Shown here piece by piece: positions 23,301 through 29,531 of a stretch of 64,000 nucleotides of DNA. Under the pieces are notes generated by a model that was not told where the DNA came from, searched no databases, and saw nothing but the letters and a program-made list of their open reading frames with translations. Every line of letters begins with the position of its first letter. Position 1 is the stretch's first letter. The DNA comes from Omphiscola glabra (lineage: Eukaryota; Mollusca; Gastropoda; Lymnaeidae): NCBI GenBank assembly GCA_964017045.1, contig OZ024808.1:17973284-18037283 (forward strand), given 5' to 3'. Position numbers and translations under genes: made by a program.

Positions 23301-23314
23301 TTCCCGCATCCCAT
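11312..23314 (-). CDS. C1orf21-like small acylated-type protein, five exons
   Basis: Exons in transcript order are 23314-23164, 12788-12583, 12231-12170, 12024-11970 and 11386-11312. All junctions are GT..AG and the phases (1, 0, 2, 0) join into one frame of 182 codons plus stop. The protein begins MGCGKS, a Gly2/Cys3 motif typical of N-myristoylated and palmitoylated proteins. A basic, Ser/Lys-rich low-complexity middle follows, then a conserved C-terminal block, IHVTSSQIEFFKMLDEK plus IEKG, and an acidic Ser-rich tail. As I recall it, human C1orf21 (121 residues) also starts MGC and has HISESQQEFFRMLDEK plus IEKG near its C-terminus. Its molecular function is not established. Membrane-anchored location is inferred from the N-terminus. 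Intron 1 is about 10.4 kb and full of repeats. Confidence 0.82.
11387..11969 (-). other. C1orf21-like intron 4 with a degenerate hAT-like end
   Basis: An intron of 583 bp with donor GTAGCA and acceptor CCAACAG. At about 11445-11480 the motif GGTTTCCAAACC followed by TTTTGCACCCCCTG resembles the terminus of an old hAT MITE. I could not find its other end with confidence. Confidence 0.4.
11970..12024 (-). CDS. C1orf21-like exon 4 (conserved FFKMLDEKIEK block)
   Basis: Acceptor TTTATTTCAG precedes the first base (12024), which completes a split His codon. The 18 codons VTSSQIEFFKMLDEKIEK follow, then donor GTAGCA. This is the most conserved part of the protein and the basis for the family assignment. 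Confidence 0.85.
12170..12231 (-). CDS. C1orf21-like exon 3
   Basis: Acceptor CTCTCTCAAG precedes GAATCTCAAACG and the donor is CA|GTGAGT. It has 20 codons plus two bases (ESQTKSSMRDFKSMTASKII and CA). Only this exon bridges the phase-0 donor of exon 2 to the phase-2 acceptor of exon 4, where a direct join would hit a stop at once. Confidence 0.8.
12583..12788 (-). CDS. C1orf21-like exon 2
   Basis: Acceptor TTTCATCCAG precedes AGCGATCC and donor GTGAGT follows the codon CCA. Two bases complete a Glu codon with exon 1, then 68 codons follow. The sequence is basic at first (RSNSFKKISNGKSSKVKE), then Ser/Thr/Ala-rich, ending LLEVPNEISKP. It is probably disordered. Confidence 0.8.
12965..13314. 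repeat. 20-bp minisatellite (intron 1)
   Basis: About 17 copies of GCCCATCTCTACTTCTCTCA, a pyrimidine-rich 20-bp unit. Because 20 is not a multiple of 3, all three plus frames stay open; they are artefacts. Confidence 0.92.
13543..13610. repeat. Short degenerate tandem repeat
   Basis: Three diverged copies of a roughly 23-bp unit built on TAGGGGAGATAACTCA. Confidence 0.5.
13743..13958. mobile_element. MITE with inverted ends
   Basis: The left end has AAATGTGTAGTTATGTGTCC and the right end carries the inverse, GGACACACAACTACACAT. The similarity extends outward into AAATTTGG and CCAAAATT. Total length is about 216 bp with no coding capacity. It contains two copies of GGTTTTGACCCTCTCCCTAA. The superfamily is not clear and I found no obvious target duplication. 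Confidence 0.55.
13959..14464. other. Unique intronic stretch
   Basis: AT-rich sequence in the long intron with no recognisable feature. Confidence 0.4.
14465..14617 (+). repeat. Left tandem-repeat arm of the foldback element
   Basis: About 10 copies of GACAAAACGACAAGT or its 16-bp form with an added G. Confidence 0.9.
14658..15030. mobile_element. hAT-like MITE, 373 bp, inside the foldback element
   Basis: Ends are CAATGTTTCCCAACG and GGTTGGGAGACACTG, with inner inverted motifs CCATGCCCCAC and GTGGGGCATGG. The flanking 8-mers CCTTACAT and CTTTGCAT match at 6 of 8. The homologous arm at 16377-16493 reads straight through one CCTTACAT with no insert, so the insertion and its 8-bp duplication are confirmed by an empty site. 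Confidence 0.8.
15115..15136. repeat. Telomere-like CTAACCC repeats
   Basis: Three tandem TAACCC units abut the inverted repeat block at 15138. TTAGGG is the usual animal telomere repeat. Confidence 0.6.
15138..15214 (-). repeat. Inner tandem-repeat arm of the foldback element
   Basis: About five copies of ACTTGTCGTTTTGTC, the reverse complement of the left arm unit. It ends GTTTTGTC|TGGTT, the same boundary as the outer block at 16664. Confidence 0.85.
15328..15524 (+). mobile_element. SPIN-like non-autonomous hAT element, copy 2
   Basis: A 197-bp element with ends CAGTGGTTATCAGCC and GGTTGAGAACCACTG. It is flanked by a perfect 8-bp duplication, GCCTAATT, at 15320-15327 and 15525-15532. 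It shares the internal order of the copy at 8796 (GTGGGTCGCGACCC, GATCGAACGACC, CCTAAGACCATCGG, GGGTCGCCACAACAT) and keeps more of the family motifs. Confidence 0.9.
15533..16376. other. AT-rich intronic stretch
   Basis: No gene or element recognised. Many TAATTAATTA-type motifs occur near 15715-15770 and 16255-16370. Confidence 0.4.
16494..16664 (-). repeat. Right tandem-repeat arm of the foldback element
   Basis: About 11 copies of ACTTGTCGTTTTGTC, in inverted orientation to the left arm and ending GTTTTGTC|TGGTT. Confidence 0.9.
16665..17877. other. Intronic stretch without recognised features
   Basis: Contains a long poly-C run near 16727 and short open frames of no recognised type. A GAAAGGGTTAA motif at about 17528 resembles a piggyBac-type MITE end, but no partner end was found. 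Confidence 0.35.
17905..18875. repeat. 21-bp minisatellite
   Basis: About 46 copies of a 21-bp unit containing GTATGGGACATGTGTTATAA. ACATG and ACGTG variants come in runs. A block with GTGAGTTATATGTATGGG occurs twice, 188 bp apart (about 18429 and 18617), so part of the array was duplicated as a unit. All frames stay open because 21 is a multiple of 3. Confidence 0.93.
18880..19310. other. Unique intronic stretch
   Basis: No recognised gene. It contains a CA-rich patch at about 19065-19125 and a duplicated ATCTCCC motif near 19190-19235. Confidence 0.4.
19314..19615. repeat. CA-rich degenerate tandem repeat
   Basis: About 11 diverged copies of a unit near 29 bp built on CACACATGACACCACCTTAT. 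Confidence 0.8.
19822..20118. repeat. 35-bp minisatellite
   Basis: About 8 copies, mostly identical, of a 35-bp unit containing AAGATCTAATCCAATGATTA. The near identity of the inner copies points to recent expansion. Confidence 0.93.
20165..20800. repeat. 27-bp minisatellite with a long open frame
   Basis: About 24 copies of a 27-bp unit containing TCTAAGTCAACACAAGC. In one plus frame it reads LSQHK(L/Q/R)YH(H/L) and stays open from 20151 into the next array. Unit differences change amino acids freely, so I treat this as non-coding. Confidence 0.92.
20815..21150. repeat. 39-bp minisatellite
   Basis: About 8 copies of a 39-bp unit containing ACATTATGTTATGTTCTCAT, directly after the 27-bp array. 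Confidence 0.92.
21240..21635. repeat. 12-bp repeat with 24- and 36-bp higher-order units
   Basis: A 12-bp unit, GATGNTCTATTG, is organised first as 36-bp and then as 24-bp higher-order repeats. The two halves expanded separately. Confidence 0.85.
22015..22350. repeat. 46-bp minisatellite
   Basis: About 6.5 copies of a unit near 46 bp containing GGGGGTTTCTTGTATACTAT. A G-run of about 14 lies just left, near 21956. Confidence 0.9.
22598..22650. repeat. GTT, GT and G microsatellite
   Basis: Adjoining (GTT)n, (GT)n and poly-G runs. Confidence 0.9.
22797..23158. repeat. 21-bp minisatellite next to C1orf21-like exon 1
   Basis: About 17 copies of a 21-bp unit containing CAGACATACACATATCACCT. It ends within about 10 bp of the splice donor of exon 1 (23164), so the intron begins almost directly with the array. 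Confidence 0.92.
23164..23314 (-). CDS. C1orf21-like first coding exon (exon 1)
   Basis: The start ATG at 23314 gives MGCGKSRHRSPEDSEIDL, and 50 codons plus one base lead to donor GTACGT. An upstream in-frame Met exists at 23395, but the Gly2-Cys3 start agrees with the MGC start of the vertebrate family. The exon lies in a locally GC-rich patch (about 23165-23400), as expected near a promoter. It contains a basic cluster, KKRK. Confidence 0.8.
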
Positions 23315-23480
23315 AGTCCGTACCCGCACCGTTACGCACATGGATGCGGTGCGCACGATACGCCACTCGCGCTTTGTACGCGGTGCGGTCAACAAGGAGA
23401 TGTCATCATACTTAGACTAAGGTCTTCCTGCTGGGATAGGGGAAAGAATTTATTCTTAGTCTTCTGTCTCAGTTTCACAG
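23315..23480 (-). promoter_or_regulatory. Likely 5'UTR and promoter-proximal region of the C1orf21-like gene
   Basis: A GC- and CpG-richer patch directly upstream of the ATG stands out against the AT-rich surroundings. No TATA box was identified. Confidence 0.35.
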
Positions 23481-23674
23481 TCGCAAACTGTTGAGAGATT
23501 CGAAAAAAAAAAATGTATTGTTGATAAAAAAATACAAGCACAATATTAAAATTGGAGAAGTTGTTTACATGGAGGTTGTGGGGTGGGTGTTACCTAAACA
23601 ATGGCGTATTATTAAAAAAAAACATATGTTTTCACAGCTGCCATTATCTAAATTGGCGAAAGCAGTGGCGTCAC

Positions 23675-23810
23675 ACAATGAGGTAAACTCATGGTGTACC
23701 CCCCTTTTTTTTCAGACTTCCCTCATAGACCTCGCCATGAGGTAAACTCATGGTGTAACCCCCCCCCCCTTTTTTTCCCAGACTTCCCTCATAGACCTCG
23801 CAAGAGTCTG
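23675..23810. repeat. Two-copy tandem repeat with poly-C and poly-T
   Basis: Two copies of about 63 bp share GAGGTAAACTCATGGTGTA, a C/T homopolymer tract and CAGACTTCCCTCATAGACCT. Confidence 0.85.
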
Positions 23811-23814
23811 GGTG

Positions 23815-24240
23815 ATCTTGTGGTATTCTGTCATGGTGGCAACCTGCTGTTTGGTGGCACCCTTCTCTGTTGGCACCCTGCTATCTGGTGGTAATCTGTT
23901 TAGTAGTATACAGTTCTTGGTGGTATCCAGTTCTAGTGACAACCTGTTTTGGTGGTATCCAGTTCTAGTGACAACCTGTTTTGGTGGTATTCTGTTCTAA
24001 TGACACCCTGTTTTTAGTGGCATCCAGTTCTAGTGACAATCTGTTTTTTGGTGGTATATGTTCTAGTGACACCCTGTTTTTTGGTGGTATAGTTCTAGGG
24101 ACACCCTGTTTTTTTGTGGTATAGTTCTAGTGACACCCTGTTTTTGATGGCATCCAGTTCAAGTGACAATCTATTTTTGGTGGTATAGTTCTAGTGACAA
24201 TCTGTTTTTGGTGGTATAGTTCTAGTGACACCCTACTCTT
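23815..24240. repeat. 31-bp degenerate minisatellite
   Basis: About 13 copies of a unit near 31 bp containing GGTATAGTTCTAGTGACA, with variable T-run lengths. Confidence 0.85.
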
Positions 24241-24474
24241 GTATTTAACTAACATCTGTTATGAAACCGCCTCGAGAATCTCTGCCAAATTTTACATTTG
24301 TTTTCACCCCCTCCCCCCCCCCCCCCGATGGTGTCACCCGATGCGGGGTCCGCTTAGTGACGCATGTGGTGTTTCCCACTCCTCATCTCTTGGCTGACAA
24401 ACAAACAAAACTCCTCTAAACCCCTTCTTGATGCAACGATTCATGCCCTCCTTGCGCCTCTTCTTTATCCCCGC
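24241..24474. other. Unique flank of the retrotransposon
   Basis: Short unique DNA with a poly-C run near 24309. It ends with CCCGC, the left copy of the target duplication. Confidence 0.5.
24470..24474. repeat. Target site duplication (left)
   Basis: CCCGC, identical to 33089-33093. Five bases is a usual length for LTR-element integration. Confidence 0.9.
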
Positions 24475-25876
24475 TGTTGAATATTAGCCCCCAATGTTAA
24501 ATATTGGTAATTTTATGGCCACGATATTCTTATATATATATTGTTTGGTCCCTACCGCTACGTCGATTAGTACTATTATGTCTAAAGTATGATTGTTCTT
24601 AAACTAGTGATATTACACGCTGTCACACTAACGCTACTGACTCTCTCACTCGCTTACACTGCTACTTATATGTAAACTTAATAACACAGGTGGTTCAGCC
24701 CACAAATAAAATATTTAATTACTAAAACTTATAAATTACTTAACATATACTTGATACATATAAATATACAGACATTAATTGTTACAGTTTGTACTAGTGA
24801 CATAAGAGACTGGATTGGTACTCTGGGTAGTCTCTGGCCTGGAATCTGTTATGGGTCCGATACACACTCCAGACTTCACAAAGCACACTACAAGGGTCAA
24901 CGGTCGTTCCGTCCCTTTCTGGGTCACTGTCGTTTACAGGTGACGGGTGATGAATGACCAGTCACGCTCCGGTGCATCCACTTGTACACAAGACGTCGGC
25001 GTTGTCAGCTGACTGCTTGAGCTATCAGTCTAGTCCACTGTTTACTTCTGAGTAAGCTACACCGATTTCTGACTGTCCCCAACTCTACGGGGTTATCATG
25101 TACAATGAGCTATGCTATATGCTCCACTGTACTATGTTCACTTCAACTCTTCTATAATCATTTCACAGCCTCTGGCTACTAGGCTTTACTACTCGATTCT
25201 ATCTACTGCTAGGCTAACAGAACCTAAATTAACTGACTTAAGTTCATTCAACCTTAACTGGTATTAACTGGCTGTAAATAAGAATAAATACAATACATAA
25301 GCTACAAGAAGAAGTACATTCCTAATACCTTATTAGTAATGAGTATTCATAATCTAACAATACTTGACTAACTAATTAACATCCTAACATTTCTTATTAA
25401 CATTATAATATATATTATTATGCAGCTAACAATTAACAATACCATATTACCAACCGAGCTATTCTTGGCTATACACACTATAGCAGCAAAAAAACAATCT
25501 CGCCAGGCTCTGCGTCTTCAATGTGAGAGAGAGCGAGTCTCAAGCAGGCTTCCAATTTATAAGCCCTTTGGCATCGAGACATAAAGGAAGTTCAATGACC
25601 TACTAACACTTTGCTTACAAGCCGGGTCAATACTCTGGCGACGTGCTGAACTGTTTTCATTGTCCTAAGTTTTGGTACCTTTCCATTGGACTAATACTAA
25701 GCTATTCCATGGTCACTGAACCTGGAAAGTTTTAATGGTCTCTGATCCGACCCTTAGGTCACTTACCCTTAAGGCCAAACCCTAATTGGGTTATGTTGGG
25801 AAAATCCTAGGTTTAAGAATGTTTTTGCCTGTGAGTCAGTGAGTCTCACACTGGTGAGAACCAATGGGTCTCAACA
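24475..25876 (-). repeat. 3' LTR of the retrotransposon
   Basis: 1,402 bp, bounded by the TGTTGA/TCAACA inverted ends. On the minus strand a TATAAA box lies at 25556-25561 and an ATTAAA at 24714-24719 could mark the poly(A) site. Reading by eye I found no difference from the other LTR. It points toward the C1orf21-like gene, whose ATG is about 1.16 kb further on. Confidence 0.95.
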
Positions 25877-25890
25877 CTCCCCCCCTCTTC
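25877..25890 (-). other. Polypurine tract
   Basis: On the minus strand GAAGAGGGGGGGAG directly abuts the 3' LTR start (TGTTGA). This is the expected position for the plus-strand DNA primer. Confidence 0.88.
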
Positions 25891-26201
25891 GCTTTGGGAC
25901 AATACATCGTATTGTCACACATTGCCTGAACTAGAACCTTCTTACTACATGAAATGTTCCATTTTAACTTAAATAGAAAAAGATTGTAACCCAAAAACAT
26001 AGCATACATACATTAATGGTGTAAGTAAGCATAACAACAATTGTAAGTACAATATTACATGGAATCAATTGTGACAAAATTGTATAACAGTGATACAGCA
26101 TTGACAAGACATAATGATAAATTATGTTAATAGTAAATAAACCTGAGAGGAATAAAAGAAACAAAATGGAAAAATGTAAGTATCATATTCAATGATCAAT
26201 T
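25891..26201 (-). other. Retrotransposon 3' non-coding region
   Basis: About 310 bp of AT-rich sequence between the pol stop and the polypurine tract. No env-like frame is seen. Confidence 0.7.
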
Positions 26202-29200
26202 CTATTCTCCTACCCGTGAGAGAAAATCAGCTACAACATTATCTTGTCCTTTAATATAATCTATATCAAAAACAAATTCTTGTAATGCTAATGCCCATCT
26301 ACAAATACGTGGATTGGCAAAATTGGAAGTTTGTAAGTAACTAAGACTTTTATGGTCACATTGCAGTTTAAACTTAGCTCCTAAGAGGTAACGAGCTAAC
26401 TTACGTACAGCCCAAACAATAGCTAAACATTCTCTTTCGATGGTGGAGTATCTGGTTTCACGATCCAGCAATTTTCTGCTTATGTACCTGATTGGATATA
26501 ATTTGCCTTCTCTCTCTTGCATCAAACAACCTCCTAAACCTTTATTACTAGCGTCCGTACTAACAATAAAAGGTAATTTTGTGTTAGGTAACATAAGAAT
26601 TGGGCCCTGAGACAAAAGCGTTTGAATGGTCTTCAACGCCCTATCACACTCATCAGTCCACACTACCTTATTGGACTTACCTTTCTTTGTGAGGTCAGTG
26701 AGCGGAGCGGTTAAGGACGCGAACCCTTGAATGAATTTACTGTAGTACGATGCTAGTCCTACTACGCTTCTGACCTGTTTCTTTGTTTTGGGCTGTTGTA
26801 GCCTTAGAATTTTATCAATGTTATCGGGATCTGGTTGTAAGGAACCTTTCCCTACCCTATGTCCTAAAAATTTGATGCTGAAGAGTGCGAGCTCTAATTT
26901 AGACGGTTTTACTGTAAAACCTGCCTCTTTTAAACGCTTAAATACCTCCCTTAACTCTTTGATATGTTCCTCCCAGCTACTTGAAAAAATACAAATATCA
27001 TCAAAGTACGTGATGACCTGATCTAATCCTTTAAACAATTTCCTAACTATTTTGTTAAATGTAAGAGGAGCTGTCGCCAGACCAAATGGCATGTACTTAA
27101 ACTGATACAACCCTGAGGGAACCCTGAAAGCAGTTAATTCTCGACTCTTTTTGTCTAATGGAATTTGCCAATACCCTCTAGTTAAATCTAATTTTGTAAA
27201 ATATTTACCCTGATGTAATTTGGACATTAATTCCTCCTGATCTGGGATAACCTCTGCTATGAATTTAGTGACTGCATTAAGTTTTCTATAATCAACACAA
27301 GTTCTGATAGTACCATCCTTCTTCTTAACTAATACTACCGGTGCAGCGTAAGGTGAATTTGATTCTTCTATTATGTCTAATTTTAACATTAACTCTATTT
27401 CTTTAGCTAATACATCCTGAAGATTATATGGGATGGCGTAAGGCCTTAGCGTAATAGGTTTATCTGAAGTTAATTCTATAGTATGATAACCTATATTGGT
27501 TTTACCCGGGCTATCTGATATGACTGACTCAAACTCTTTCAATAAATCTTTGAGTTGTCCCGTTTGACTATCTGTTAATTCGGGATTAAAACAAATATTG
27601 CTATCTTTATCTGTGCTGGAATCTAAAGTGGGCACACTGCCTAAGTCCAAGTCTGGACTATCATCATCATGATCATCTGTCTCATTAATTACTGACGCTA
27701 AAGATCCGCTCAAGATATGGTTTTGAGTGTCAGGTGCTTGTGTACTAGGTAAGTCTAAACTTTCCCTATTATGAAATTTACAAACCCTATTTACGTGGTA
27801 AGTTTTAACTGAATTACCCCGTCTAACTCTAACATTAAATTTTGAAAGTTTTTTCTCCACAATGAATGGACCTTCCCATTGTAACATCAGTTTATTACCC
27901 TTTTTTGGTTTTAGAATTAATATATGGTCACCCTCTTTAATGTCTTTCTCCTTTGCATTCCTATCATAATACTTTTTTGCACTAGCTTTCTTAATTTGTG
28001 AATGTGTCAACGCTGTCTCGGTAGCTACATGGAGTCTGTTTTTAAGATCTAACAAATACTCAAAAACTGGTTTCTGATCATCGTCAACTATTTTATCCGT
28101 GAACAGCTGTTTCAATATGGCCATCGGGCCACGTACCTTCCTACCAAACACAAGTTCATATGGAGATATACCGGTGGTCTCATTAGGAATTTCCCTATAT
28201 GCAAAAAGTGCAGCTGATATAAATCTGTCCCAATTCTGTGGTTCGTTTTCTGCTAACTTCCTTAACATAGTTTTGATAGTGCCATTGAATCTTTCAACCA
28301 TGCCGTTTGACTGGGGGTGATATATTGATGATTTAGTCGGGTGAATGTTGAAAAACCCACATACCTGGTGATACATTTCTGAACGGAATTGAGGACCGTT
28401 ATCTGAGAGTATAGTGTGTGGAAAACCTACTCTACAAAAAATTGCAAACAGTCCTTCTTGTATGTCCTCTGTCGTTATGTTTTTCAAAGCTATCGCCTCA
28501 GGCCAACGAGTGGCGGTGTCGACTAATGTCAAGATGTATCTATTTTTCCTATCTGTCAACTGTAGTGGACCTATGATGTCTATGGCTACTTTAGTGAAAG
28601 GAGTACCGACAATATCCATGGTTCCTAACTCTATCTTCCTAACTGTCCCTGCTGGGCGAGCTTTCTGGCATGTAGGACAAGACTTAACATAAGTTTTAAT
28701 ATCTTTGTCTACATGTGGCCAAAAAAATTCTGAATAGACCCTATCTCTAGTTCTACGAATGGACATGTGTCCGGCTAATGGAGTGGAATGTGCGGTTTCT
28801 AATACTAAATTTCTTTTACTTTTAGGGACTACTAGTTTACAATCTATTTTATTCTGGTCTGAATGATATTGAAAAATCCTATACAAGAGTCCCCATTTTT
28901 CCTGGAAAGTTGTCGAACCAGTCTTTGTTAGATCTATTGTACCTAATTTAGCTTTGTCCCATAGGTGTTGTAAATCGGGGTCAGCTAACTGGTCCTGGCG
29001 GAAAGTGTTATTGTCTAGGTCAACAGTAAAACGTGGCGGGGTCAGCTCCTGTGTTTGTTTACTTTGTCTCGCGGCTGCACGGGTCACCGCGTTTGCAGCC
29101 AACGAGGTTTGGCTATCTTGACCTACATTCCCTATAATTACGTCCGCTACGGGGTCATCAAACAACGCAGCTAAAAATGTGCCCGTTAAGTATGGTGTAT

Positions 29201-29528
29201 CTAATATGACGTAACCCGTCGGAAAGCGTCGTATAGTGCCATCTATCAATTTCAAAGCAATTTTTTCATTTGCCCATTTATTTCTAGGAATTAACGATTT
29301 CCTACATCCAATTACACTACACCCTGTATCCCTAAGCACTGTTACTTTATTCCCCATTAAAAATCCCTCGTCAACTGTTAATTTCCCTAGCGATTTACTA
29401 CGTATTTGTTTGTGCCCTTCAAAACTGTTAAATGTCTCTACTCTACAAGGTATGGGAATGTCTGAGTTGTCTAAATTGATTTTACACGCGTTACAGTGTT
29501 GAACGCATTCATTGTTGATATTGTGTAG
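26202..29528 (-). CDS. pol: pol: protease-integrase-RT-RNase H polyprotein (Gmr1 order)
   Basis: The open frame runs from the codon after the gag UGA (29528) to the stop at 26202. The first Met is at 29357 (1,051 residues from there), but translation probably enters from gag. Numbering from that Met: protease D10-T11-G12; integrase zinc finger H190, H197, C227, C230; integrase triad D260, D319, E355 (35 residues between the last two); GPF at 497-499 in an integrase C-terminal GPY/F-type module; an acidic linker at about 555-585; RT with D724 and YFDD at 784-787, then FLGH; RNase H with D935, E974 and D1001, ending DFLSRVGE. All catalytic residues I can place are present. Integrase precedes RT, which marks the Gmr1-like group. 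The product would make and integrate cDNA. Confidence 0.95.
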   Translation of the reverse strand, partial: LHNINNECVQHCNACKINLDNSDIPIPCRVETFNSFEGHKQIRSKSLGKLTVDEGFLMGNKVTVLRDTGCSVIGCRKSLIPRNKWANEKIALKLIDGTIRRFPTGYVILDTPYLTGTFLAALFDDPVADVIIGNVGQDSQTSLAANAVTRAAARQSKQTQELTPPRFTVDLDNNTFRQDQLADPDLQHLWDKAKLGTIDLTKTGSTTFQEKWGLLYRIFQYHSDQNKIDCKLVVPKSKRNLVLETAHSTPLAGHMSIRRTRDRVYSEFFWPHVDKDIKTYVKSCPTCQKARPAGTVRKIELGTMDIVGTPFTKVAIDIIGPLQLTDRKNRYILTLVDTATRWPEAIALKNITTEDIQEGLFAIFCRVGFPHTILSDNGPQFRSEMYHQVCGFFNIHPTKSSIYHPQSNGMVERFNGTIKTMLRKLAENEPQNWDRFISAALFAYREIPNETTGISPYELVFGRKVRGPMAILKQLFTDKIVDDDQKPVFEYLLDLKNRLHVATETALTHSQIKKASAKKYYDRNAKEKDIKEGDHILILKPKKGNKLMLQWEGPFIVEKKLSKFNVRVRRGNSVKTYHVNRVCKFHNRESLDLPSTQAPDTQNHILSGSLASVINETDDHDDDSPDLDLGSVPTLDSSTDKDSNICFNPELTDSQTGQLKDLLKEFESVISDSPGKTNIGYHTIELTSDKPITLRPYAIPYNLQDVLAKEIELMLKLDIIEESNSPYAAPVVLVKKKDGTIRTCVDYRKLNAVTKFIAEVIPDQEELMSKLHQGKYFTKLDLTRGYWQIPLDKKSRELTAFRVPSGLYQFKYMPFGLATAPLTFNKIVRKLFKGLDQVITYFDDICIFSSSWEEHIKELREVFKRLKEAGFTVKPSKLELALFSIKFLGHRVGKGSLQPDPDNIDKILRLQQPKTKKQVRSVVGLASYYSKFIQGFASLTAPLTDLTKKGKSNKVVWTDECDRALKTIQTLLSQGPILMLPNTKLPFIVSTDASNKGLGGCLMQEREGKLYPIRYISRKLLDRETRYSTIERECLAIVWAVRKLARYLLGAKFKLQCDHKSLSYLQTSNFANPRICRWALALQEFVFDIDYIKGQDNVVADFLSRVGE

Positions 29529-29531
29529 TCA
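29529..29531 (-). promoter_or_regulatory. In-frame UGA between gag and pol in readthrough context
   Basis: The minus strand reads CAG TTC TGA CTA CAC. The 57 codons from here to the first pol Met are open in the same frame as gag. UGA followed by CUA is the best-known animal and viral stop-readthrough context, so pol is probably made as a Gag-Pol fusion by termination suppression rather than frameshifting. Confidence 0.8.

Noticed and set aside
24751..24957. 68-codon frame present identically at 24751 and 31963
   Set aside because: It lies on the antisense strand of the LTRs. The identity comes from LTR duplication, and there is no recognisable domain.
25891..26201. Possible env gene in the retrotransposon
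   Set aside because: Only about 310 bp lie between the pol stop and the polypurine tract, with no long frame.
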